Shown here piece by piece: positions 55,752 to 64,000 of a stretch of DNA of 64,000 nt. The position numbers and the translations under genes were made by a program. The notes below the pieces were generated by a model. That model was not told the origin of the DNA and ran no database searches. It saw only the letters and a list, made by a program, of their open reading frames with translations. Source of the stretch: Streptomyces natalensis ATCC 27448 (GTDB lineage Bacteria; Actinomycetota; Actinomycetes; Streptomycetales; Streptomycetaceae); the NCBI RefSeq assembly GCF_000935125.1, contig NZ_JRKI01000009.1, positions 1 to 64,000 of the forward strand, in the 5' to 3' direction. Position 1 is the stretch's first letter, and the number at the start of each line of letters is the position of its first letter.

Positions 55752-57190
55752 CCCCGCGCCTGGTCCCGCAGCGCCGCCTGGAGCCAGCGGTACGACGCCT
55801 TCGGCGTGCGGGCCAGCGTCGCATAGTCGATGTGGACGAGCCCGAAGCGCCGGGCGAACCCCTCCGCCCATTCGAAGTTGTCCATCAGCGACCAGACGAA
55901 ATAGCCGCGGACATCGGCCCCGGCGGCCATCGCCGCGTGCAGCGCCCGCAGATGGCCGTCCAGGAAGGCGATCCGTTCGGTGTCCTCGATGCCCTCGTAG
56001 GCGCAGCCGTTCTCGGTGATCACGACCGGCGGCAGGCTCGCGCCGTAGCGCTCGCGGAAGGAGAGGAGGAGTTCGGTGAGGGCCTCGGGGACCACGGGCC
56101 AGCCGAAGTCCGTACGGGGATATCCCTCGATCTCGCGGGGGGCGAAGGGGAGTTCCGGTGGCAGGGCGATCCCGCCGAAGTCGGCGGAGCCGGTGGCGGC
56201 CGGGTCCTGGGCGCCCACCAGGGTGGGCTGGTAGTAGTTGATCCCGTACCAGTCCAGCGGCTGGCCGATGATCTTCAGGTCGTCGGCGACCGGCCCCGGG
56301 AGCATCGACGCGAGGCCCTCGTCCGGGTAGCGGCCGAGCAGGACCGGGTCCGCGAAGAGGCGGTTGAGGAGCAGATCGTAGAAGTCGGCGGCCTCGGTGT
56401 CGGCCGTGGAGGGGGACGCCGCCCAGGTGGGGCCGTGGGAGTTGGCGATGCCGATGCTGGTGGCGCCGCGGGCGCGCAGCGCCTGGACGGCGAGGCCGTG
56501 GCCGAGCAGCTGGTGGTGGGCGGCGGGCAGCGCATCGAAGAGCAGCCGGCGGCCCGGGGCGTGCTGTCCGAGCCCGTAGCCCAGCAGGGTCAGCTCGGCC
56601 GGTTCATTGAGGGTGATCCAGTGCTCCACCCGGTCCCCGAGCCGCGCCGCCACCGCGTCCGCATACGCCGCGAAACGCTCGGCGGTCTCCCGCAGGAGCC
56701 AGCCGCCGCCTGCGGCGGAGCCGCCGATGTCACCGGCCTCCAGGGCCTGCGGGGTGTCCCAGTGGAACAGCGTCGGTACGGGCCGGACCCCGGCCGCCAG
56801 CAGCGCGTCGACCAGCCGGTCGTAGAAGTCCAGCCCGGCGGCGTTGATCCGCCGGCCGCCGTCCGGCACCACCCGCGGCCAGGCCACCGAGAAGCGGTAG
56901 GCGCCGACGCCGAGGTCCTCCAGCAGCGCGACGTCCTCGCGGTAGCGGTGGTAGTGGTCGGTGGTGACCCGGGCGTCGGACCCGTCCTTGATCCGTCCGG
57001 CCTGCGCCGCGAACGCGTCCCAGGCGGAGCGGCCGCGCCCGCCCTCGTCGACCGCGCCCTCGATCTGGGCGGCGGAGGTCGACACGCCCCACAGGAAGTC
57101 GCGGGGGAAGCGGGGCAGGGGGGAGGCGGGCCGGGACGAAGGCGAGGGAGAGGGTCGGGACGACGGGGAGGACGCCGGCGCGGTGGTCAT
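55748..57190 (-). CDS. GH1 beta-glucosidase
   Basis: Retaining beta-glucosidase of 480 aa, family GH1, cytoplasmic. The acid/base is E196 in TLNEPAE and the nucleophile is E393 in VITENG. The N-terminal FLWGVSTSAAQIEGA signature is near 32-46. Residues 1-25 are a Ser/Pro linker without signal character. It is the first gene of a two-gene operon with a transporter. A LacI-type operator sits between its -35 and -10 boxes, but no LacI gene is adjacent. Confidence 0.94.
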   Translation of the reverse strand: MTTAPASSPSSRPSPSPSSRPASPLPRFPRDFLWGVSTSAAQIEGAVDEGGRGRSAWDAFAAQAGRIKDGSDARVTTDHYHRYREDVALLEDLGVGAYRFSVAWPRVVPDGGRRINAAGLDFYDRLVDALLAAGVRPVPTLFHWDTPQALEAGDIGGSAAGGGWLLRETAERFAAYADAVAARLGDRVEHWITLNEPAELTLLGYGLGQHAPGRRLLFDALPAAHHQLLGHGLAVQALRARGATSIGIANSHGPTWAASPSTADTEAADFYDLLLNRLFADPVLLGRYPDEGLASMLPGPVADDLKIIGQPLDWYGINYYQPTLVGAQDPAATGSADFGGIALPPELPFAPREIEGYPRTDFGWPVVPEALTELLLSFRERYGASLPPVVITENGCAYEGIEDTERIAFLDGHLRALHAAMAAGADVRGYFVWSLMDNFEWAEGFARRFGLVHIDYATLARTPKASYRWLQAALRDQARG

Positions 57191-57197
57191 GCGCCGG

Positions 57198-57227
57198 ATC
57201 CTCGTTTACCGCCGGTAACAGCGTCAA
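57198..57227 (-). promoter_or_regulatory. Beta-glucosidase promoter with LacI-type operator
   Basis: On the minus strand TTGACG (57227-57222), 18 bp, GAGGAT (57203-57198). The palindrome TTACCGCCGGTAA (57206-57218) fills the spacer, as expected for a LacI-family repressor. The start codon follows 7 nt after the -10 hexamer. Confidence 0.7.
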
Positions 57228-57279
57228 GAGGCGTGCCGGGCCGGGCAGTTGGGAGACCGGCCGGGCGGCCGCGGAGGCG

Positions 57280-57546
57280 TTACGCCCCCTCCTTCATCAC
57301 CCATGTGATCAGCTTCCGCTGCTCGTCCGTCAGCCGCGGATCGGCGCAGTACACCGTCCGCCCGTCGACGGTGAGCTGATAGCTGTAACCGTCCGGTACC
57401 CCGACGGGCGGTGTCTCATGGGCGTCGGCGAGGGACTGTTCGGCCAGGGCATGCCACTCATCGGCATCGGGCCGCACCGCGGTGTCGACCGCGGCGCGGC
57501 GCTCGATGCCGGCGAAGCCACCCGTGCGTCGGATCTCAATACGCAT
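57280..57546 (-). CDS. Protealysin inhibitor, emfourin type
   Basis: An 88-aa protein matching emfourin, a slow tight-binding inhibitor of M4 metalloproteases. It is encoded next to protealysin-like genes. The visible pattern is the N-terminal strand MRIEIRRTGGFAGI and the C-terminal YSYQLTVDGRTVYCADPRLT then DEQRKLITWV. It lies 45 bp downstream of the M4 protease gene on the same strand, the canonical order. It is intracellular (no signal peptide), keeping the protease in check inside the cell. Confidence 0.88.
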   Translation of the reverse strand: MRIEIRRTGGFAGIERRAAVDTAVRPDADEWHALAEQSLADAHETPPVGVPDGYSYQLTVDGRTVYCADPRLTDEQRKLITWVMKEGA

Positions 57547-57591
57547 GGGGAGCTCCTACCCCGTAGGGCGGCCGGGAAGAGCCCCCGCGGG

Positions 57592-58722
57592 CTACTTGAC
57601 GGTCACCCCGACCTCGGTCCACGCCTTGACCGCGGCGCCGTGCTCCGCGCCGGCGCCGTAGCGGGCCTGAGCCGCCTGCACCGTGAGCTTGGCGAAGTCG
57701 GCGAACTGGGCGTCCTTGGCGAGCTCGCCGCCGGTCAGCACGTCGTACCAGACCTGTCCGGCCTTCTCCCAGGCGTTGCCGCCCAGCCCGGTGGCGTAGA
57801 GGTAGAAGGCGTGGTTGGGGATGCCGGAGTTGAGGTGCACCCCGCCGTTGTCCTTGGAGGTCTTGACGTAGTCCTTCATCTTCGCGGGCTGCGGGTCCTT
57901 GCCCAGCACATCGTCGTCGTACGCGGTCCCCGGCGCCTTCATCGAGCGCAGCGCCTTGCCGGTGACGTTCGGGCCCAGCAGCCCGGACCCGATCAGCCAG
58001 TCGGCCTCCTCGGTGCTCTGCCCCAGTGCGTACTGCTTGATCAGCGAGCCGAACACATCCGAGATCGATTCGTTGAGCGCGCCGGACTGGCCCTGGTAGT
58101 CGAGGTTGGCGCTGTACTGGGTGACGCCGTGGGTCAGCTCGTGGCCGATGACGTCGACCGGGATGGTGAAGTCCAGGAACAGGTCGTTGTCCCCGTCGCC
58201 GAAGACCATCCGCTCGCCGTCCCAGAAGGCGTTGTCGTACTTCTGGCCGTAGTGGACGGTGGCGTCCAGCGGCAGCCCGGCGCCGTCGATGGACTTGCGG
58301 CCGTAGACCTTCAGATAGAGCTCGAAGGTGGCCCCCAGACCGGCGTGCGCGCGGTTGACGGAGACGTCCTGCGAGGGCCCGTCGGGCTCCGCGTGCACCT
58401 TGGTGCCGGGCACGGTCTCCTGGTGGCCGGCGTCGTAGATGGTGCGGTGCGGCTTGTCGGCGTCGGTGCCGGGCTCGCCGGGGGTCAGCCCGCGGCTGAC
58501 GATGTCGAGGCGGTGGGCGCGGTGGTTCTCGTCGTGCTCCAGGGTGCGGCGCACATGCTCGTGCCGTTCGGCCAGATTGCTGAGGATGTGCGGCGGGACG
58601 ACGGTGCAGAAGACCCGGTTTCCGGCCCCGGGGCAGCCCGTGAGGTCGTGGTCCAGGTGATCGCGGTCCATGTGAGTGAAGTCCATGAACAAAAAGGTGG
58701 CACCCTGTAACGCGGTTGTCAC
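57592..58722 (-). CDS. M4 metalloprotease, protealysin-like
   Basis: Thermolysin-family protease of 376 aa. The zinc site is HELTH at 194-198, with the third ligand E218 in NESISDVFG. The catalytic His region HLNSGIPNHAFY follows. The N-terminus is the short protealysin-type propeptide with the PPHIL motif at 43-47 and no signal peptide, unlike secreted thermolysins. The start may be GTG 58722 or ATG 58686; neither has a good ribosome site. It is followed by its presumed inhibitor emfourin. Confidence 0.92.
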   Translation of the reverse strand: MTTALQGATFLFMDFTHMDRDHLDHDLTGCPGAGNRVFCTVVPPHILSNLAERHEHVRRTLEHDENHRAHRLDIVSRGLTPGEPGTDADKPHRTIYDAGHQETVPGTKVHAEPDGPSQDVSVNRAHAGLGATFELYLKVYGRKSIDGAGLPLDATVHYGQKYDNAFWDGERMVFGDGDNDLFLDFTIPVDVIGHELTHGVTQYSANLDYQGQSGALNESISDVFGSLIKQYALGQSTEEADWLIGSGLLGPNVTGKALRSMKAPGTAYDDDVLGKDPQPAKMKDYVKTSKDNGGVHLNSGIPNHAFYLYATGLGGNAWEKAGQVWYDVLTGGELAKDAQFADFAKLTVQAAQARYGAGAEHGAAVKAWTEVGVTVK

Positions 58723-58830
58723 CGCTCGCGGCCGAGATTCCCGAAAACGTGTGGTTCGTCGCAGTTAGGGCGTTACGTCGATCCGGTCCCGCATACTGAT
58801 ACGCATCGACCGGTCACCGCGATCCTCGGA

Positions 58831-58836
58831 TACGCT
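58831..58836 (+). promoter_or_regulatory. -10 box for leuA leader transcript
   Basis: TACGCT fits TANNNT and ends 10 nt before the leader-peptide ATG at 58847. The transcript would have only about 3-4 untranslated bases. Confidence 0.55.
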
Positions 58837-58846
58837 GCCGCACATC

Positions 58847-60765
<1,919 letters not shown>

Positions 60766-60787
60766 CGCGGACGGGTTTGCACAGCGC

Positions 60788-60821
60788 GCGCCCCTGTTGC
60801 CCGGCCGGGTGGCAGGGGCGC
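60788..60821 (+). terminator. Terminator after leuA
   Basis: GCGCCCCTG pairs with CAGGGGCGC around a GC-rich 16-nt loop, 23 nt after the stop. The remainder of 60822-61071 contains no gene that I can support; CGGTACGGGG and GGTTACGGAGG precede the next start. Confidence 0.65.
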
Positions 60822-61071
60822 CGTGCGTGGTCCGCCCGCCGGGTTCCGGGACCCACCCGAGGGGCCGACAGGGGGCCCGACCCCCTTCGTTCCGGCCAAG
60901 ACCGCGGTCCGCGTCCGAACGGCTTTGCCGCCGGTGACCGGGCGAACACCGGTAAACGGACCCTCGCCATCCGGCCAGTTGTCCGGTACGGGGTGCTGAC
61001 GGCGCATCAACGATGTGGCTAACATCACGTCCCAAACGGGCGACGGAGCCGCGGTTACGGAGGTCTGACGT

Positions 61072-61779
61072 ATGCACAAGATGTGTGTGATGGGCGTGCG
61101 CACGTCCTGGCGTACCGTCGCCGACGGCGAGTTCTTCTGTCCCGACTGCGGCGGGGACCGCAACTACCTCCGCCGCGCCGGCCGCCGCCGGCTCACCGTC
61201 CTCGGCATCCCCCTCCTCTCGCGCGGCCCTGCGGGCCCGGTCCTGGAGTGCTCCGCCTGCCACGGCCGCTTCGGCCTGGACGCCCTGGACCACCCCACCA
61301 CCGTCCGGCTCTCCGCGATGCTCCGGGACGCCGTCCACACCATGACCCTCGCCCTCCTCGCCGCCGGCGGCACCGCCTCCCGTGCCGTCCGCGACACCGC
61401 CGTCACCACCGTCCGCGCCTCCGGCTTCGCCGACTGCTCCGAAGACCAGCTGCTCACCCTCCTCGCCGCGCTCGCCGCCGACACCGGGGGACTGACCGGC
61501 ACCTACGACACGGTGACCGGCGGCGACTGCGGCCACCACGGCCTCGACCCGTGCGGCACCGCGCTGGCCATAGAGCTCCATGAGTCCCTGGAGCCACTGG
61601 CGCCCCATCTCGCCCCGGTGGGCCGCGAATCCCTCCTGCTCCAGGGCGCGCGGATCGCCCTCGCGGACGGCTCCTACACCCCCGCCGAACGCGAGGTCCT
61701 CGCCACCGTGGGCGCCGCGCTGATGCTGCGCCCGGCGGATGTCAACCGCCTGCTGGCGGCGGCACGTACGCCGTCGTGA
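61072..61779 (+). CDS. TerB-like protein with zinc-ribbon N-terminus
   Basis: A 235-aa protein. The N-terminal FFCPDCGG and ECSACHGRFG (near 23-67) form a four-Cys zinc ribbon. The C-terminal part (about 85-230) is all-helical, with ALADGSYTPAEREVLATVGAAL near 201-222. This carries the acidic DGxxxxxE motif of the TerB/tellurite-resistance fold. The role is unknown; such proteins are common in actinobacteria and need not relate to tellurite. GGAGG lies 9 nt before the ATG. Confidence 0.82.
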   Translation: MHKMCVMGVRTSWRTVADGEFFCPDCGGDRNYLRRAGRRRLTVLGIPLLSRGPAGPVLECSACHGRFGLDALDHPTTVRLSAMLRDAVHTMTLALLAAGGTASRAVRDTAVTTVRASGFADCSEDQLLTLLAALAADTGGLTGTYDTVTGGDCGHHGLDPCGTALAIELHESLEPLAPHLAPVGRESLLLQGARIALADGSYTPAEREVLATVGAALMLRPADVNRLLAAARTPS

Positions 61780-61815
61780 CGGGCTGAGGCGCGGGCGGCA
61801 AGCCCCCACCGCAAG

Positions 61816-61850
61816 CGGCCGGCCGCTCGATGCAACCGAGCGGCCGGCCG
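61816..61850 (+). terminator. Terminator after the TerB-like gene
   Basis: CGGCCGGCCGCTCG pairs perfectly with CGAGCGGCCGGCCG (14 bp) around ATGCAAC, then TGGTGTTT follows. The convergent P450 gene ends 94 bp farther on. Confidence 0.78.
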
Positions 61851-61944
61851 TGGTGTTTCCCCTATGACAAAGGAAAACGCGCCGGGGGGAAGTGAGATGG
61901 GGAAATCGTGGTGGGACGAAGAGCGCGGATTCCTGTTCCGGCTC

Positions 61945-63186
61945 CTACGACCCCTGCTCCGATGCCGGGGTGAGCCTGACCGGCAGGGTGCGGTAGCCGC
62001 CGGAGATGAAGCCCTCGATGGGGACCAACTCCTCGGTGGAAACGGCCAGTTCGAGGTCGGGGAAGCGGTCGAAGAGGGCCGGCAGGGCGATCTGGGCCTC
62101 CATACGGGCCAGCGGGGCGCCCAGGCAGCGGTGGACTCCGTAGCCGAAGGCGAGGTGCTCCTGGCCGGGGCGCTGGATGTCGAAGTCGGCGGCGGTGGCG
62201 CCATACTGCTGGGGGTCGCGTCCGGCGGCCACATACGACGGCATGATCGCGTCGCCCTTACGGATGGTCGGGCCACCCGGGATCTCGATGTCCTCGACGG
62301 CGAAGCGCAGCGGGAGATTGGCGATGCTGGGGTCCCAGCGCAGGGTCTCCTCGATGACGTCGTTCCAGGAGGCCTTGCCGTTGCGGACCAGCGCCAGCTG
62401 CTCCGGGTGCGTCAGCAGGGCGTGCACCGCATTGCCGATCAGATCGACGGTCGTCTCGTGCCCGGCGACGATGACCAGCAGCAGGGTGTCGACGAGCTCC
62501 TGCTCGGTCATCCGCTCGCCGTCGTCGTCCCGCGCGGAGACCAGCAGGCTGGTGAGGTCGTCGTCCGGGGTCTCGCGCTTGATGGCGACGAGCTTGCTGA
62601 GCAGCGTATGGATGTCGACTGCCGTCTGACCGGCCTGTTCGGGGGTGAGCGTGGGGTCCATGATCGCATCGGAGAGGCGGGAAAGCTCGCTCCGCATCTC
62701 ACCGTCCGGCACGCCGAACAGTTCACAGATGACCTGCATGGGGAGGGGGTGGGCGAAGGACCCACGAAGATCGACGACGTCACCGGCCGGGGTGGCGGCG
62801 AGCCGGTCCAGCAGCGCGGCGGTGATCCGCTCGACGCGCGGCAGCATCGCATCGGTGCGGCGCGCGGTGAACGCCGGGGCGATCAGCTTGCGCAGCCGGC
62901 GGTGATCGGCGCCGTAGGCGGTGAACATATTGGTGACGCCGACCCAGGTCTGGAGCCAGCTGTCGTGGTATTCGCCGCGCTGCCAGGCGGGCCAGTGCTG
63001 GCGCGGGTCCTTGGAGACGCGTGGGTCGGTCAGAAGATCCTTGATGAGGGAGTGATGGGTAATGGCCCAGGCATGGACGCCGGCCGGTATTTCTATGAGG
63101 ACCGCGGGGCCTAGGTCGCGGAGGCGGGTCGCCTCTCCGTGGATATCGGCTCCGGTCGGGTCGATGACGACGGGCTGCTGTCCCAT
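61945..63186 (-). CDS. Cytochrome P450, CYP154-like
   Basis: P450 of 413 aa with all core motifs: I-helix VAGHETT, ExxR in EETLRWD, and heme loop AFGYGVHRCLG. The N-terminus VVIDPTGADIHGEATRLRD and FTAYGADHRRLRKLIAPAF resemble the CYP154 family. ATG 63186 follows AGGAG by 7 nt, and the start lies 76 bp inside the upstream P450 gene. In streptomycetes CYP154 genes often follow a CYP157 gene at the end of a conservon (cvnABCD). Substrate unknown. Confidence 0.9.
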   Translation of the reverse strand: MGQQPVVIDPTGADIHGEATRLRDLGPAVLIEIPAGVHAWAITHHSLIKDLLTDPRVSKDPRQHWPAWQRGEYHDSWLQTWVGVTNMFTAYGADHRRLRKLIAPAFTARRTDAMLPRVERITAALLDRLAATPAGDVVDLRGSFAHPLPMQVICELFGVPDGEMRSELSRLSDAIMDPTLTPEQAGQTAVDIHTLLSKLVAIKRETPDDDLTSLLVSARDDDGERMTEQELVDTLLLVIVAGHETTVDLIGNAVHALLTHPEQLALVRNGKASWNDVIEETLRWDPSIANLPLRFAVEDIEIPGGPTIRKGDAIMPSYVAAGRDPQQYGATAADFDIQRPGQEHLAFGYGVHRCLGAPLARMEAQIALPALFDRFPDLELAVSTEELVPIEGFISGGYRTLPVRLTPASEQGS

Positions 63187-64000
63187 GGGGTAGCTCCTGC
63201 CTGATCGGGGGTGATGGGCGTGAAACGGGCCGGAAGAGCTGCGAGTGCTCGCTGGAAGGCGCCGGAGCGCCACTCCAACTGGTCGGGTTCCACCGCGAGT
63301 TCGATGTCCGAGAGCCATGCGGTGAGCCGCTCGATCGCGGTCATGGCGATCACCAGTGCAGGGCGCTGGACGGGGCAGGCGTGCGGTCCGGACGCCCAGG
63401 CCAGATGGGAGCCGCCGCCGGTACGGGTCTGGTCGAGAGTCGTCTCGCCGAACTGGTTGTTGGCGGCCGCGTAGGACACCAGGACCAGCTGTCCCTGACG
63501 CACCCAGGTGCCGTGGAAGAAGACATCACGGCGCGGGTAGTGCGCCGAGTAGTTGGCCATCGGCGGGTCGTTCCACAGCACCTCGTTGATGGCGTCCCGC
63601 GCGGTGAGGGCGCCACCGGAGAGGGTGCTGTAGTAACGGTCGTCGGACAGCATCCGCGAGAGCGCGTTGCCGATGAGGTTGGCCAGCGGTTCGTTGCCCG
63701 CCGCCATCGTCACCACGATCTGCGGGATCACCTCTTCGTCGGACAGCCCGTTGGGGTGGTCCATGAACCAGGAGGTGAGGTCCGGTCCGCGTTGGGCCTT
63801 CTTCGCCGCCATCAGTTCCATGATGTAGCTGGTGAACGCGGCGTCGGCGGCGTTGGCCTCCTCGGGCGAGGCGGCGTCCATCAGTCCGCCGATGGCCGAT
63901 ATCAGCCGCTCGCCGTAGGAGTCCGGCATCCCGAAGAGGTCGTTGAACATCATCAGCGGCAGCAGCTGGGCGTACTCGCCGATGAGGTCGACCTCACCGT
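63111..64000 (-). CDS. Cytochrome P450, CYP157-like, lacks ExxR (5' end outside the window)
   Basis: The C-terminal 295 residues or so of a P450; the gene continues past the right edge. The heme-binding Cys is in ASGPHACPVQRPAL. The otherwise invariant ExxR motif is replaced by EVLW in AINEVLWNDPPMANYSA. The I-helix has AAGNEP without the usual Thr. Loss of ExxR is the hallmark of the CYP157 family. The tail overlaps the next P450 gene by 76 bp, so the two are coupled. The next gene to the right is predicted to be a conservon GTPase (cvnD). Confidence 0.85.
   Translation of the reverse strand, partial: GEVDLIGEYAQLLPLMMFNDLFGMPDSYGERLISAIGGLMDAASPEEANAADAAFTSYIMELMAAKKAQRGPDLTSWFMDHPNGLSDEEVIPQIVVTMAAGNEPLANLIGNALSRMLSDDRYYSTLSGGALTARDAINEVLWNDPPMANYSAHYPRRDVFFHGTWVRQGQLVLVSYAAANNQFGETTLDQTRTGGGSHLAWASGPHACPVQRPALVIAMTAIERLTAWLSDIELAVEPDQLEWRSGAFQRALAALPARFTPITPDQAGATPWDSSPSSSTRPEPISTERRPASAT

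Noticed and set aside
61945..64000. Start of a natural-product gene cluster because of two P450 genes
   Set aside because: The CYP157/CYP154 pair is typical of conservons, and no synthase, carrier or tailoring genes are seen in the window.

Overview
The window is a very GC-rich chromosomal segment with the gene content and order of a Streptomyces (or close streptomycete) core chromosome. The run rsfS - tRNA-Ala - leuS - comEA/comEC - holA - rpsT/lepA - fadD - SpoIIE-type phosphatase - hemW - hrcA-dnaJ - rsmE - HIT - rnz - phoH-ybeY-CBS protein - era - leuA is typical of that genus. Codons end almost always in G or C. Many genes lack a Shine-Dalgarno site and instead carry a TANNNT -10 box 6-8 nt before the start codon, so leaderless transcripts look common.

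Layout. 1-4 kb: ribosome silencing factor, a histidine phosphatase that appears to start at CTG, two identical tRNA-Ala(GGC) genes, two small Cys-rich proteins and a GT87-type membrane protein. 4-9.4 kb: secreted sedolisin protease, then leuS behind a leucine leader peptide and an intrinsic terminator. 9.5-18.5 kb: a membrane coiled-coil protein, DegV, the competence-type DNA uptake pair comEA-comEC, holA, a membrane-anchored protein and ribosomal protein S20. 18.5-33.5 kb: lepA, a fatty-acyl-CoA ligase, a regulatory PP2C protein, hemW, a Uma2 nuclease, DUF3097, an MBL hydrolase, the CIRCE-controlled hrcA-dnaJ pair, a nitronate monooxygenase and rsmE.

33.6-39.3 kb is the most unusual part. 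Two intact tandem paralogous genes (829 and 821 aa, unknown function, helix-rich), both on the minus strand, are followed by a 3' remnant of a third copy. Each of the three is preceded by the same promoter, TTGTCAGTGG-N7-CACGAT. This matches the actinobacterial LexA-independent DNA-damage promoter (RecA-NDp, activated by PafBC). The remnant's promoter region carries five tandem degenerate copies of the upstream half-motif. holA and phoH have promoters of the same class, so the window seems to hold a small DNA-damage regulon.

39.3-50.1 kb: OsmC, HIT protein, RNase Z, a secreted HAD phosphatase, a truncated glucarate dehydratase relic, a mycothiol-dependent formaldehyde dehydrogenase with its MBL partner, a divergent GH4 glycosidase / PfkB kinase pair, then phoH-ybeY-CorC-like protein. 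50.1-58.7 kb: a possible 28-aa peptide gene, a divergent MFS exporter / HTH regulator pair, a cytidine-deaminase-like protein, era, a GH1 beta-glucosidase-MFS operon with a LacI-type operator, and a protealysin-like M4 protease with its emfourin inhibitor. 58.7-64 kb: leuA with a four-leucine leader attenuator, a TerB-like protein, and two overlapping P450 genes (CYP154-like and an ExxR-less CYP157-like one cut by the window edge). This P450 pair is typical of the end of a streptomycete conservon. I saw no insertion sequences, prophage genes, rRNA or CRISPR arrays.
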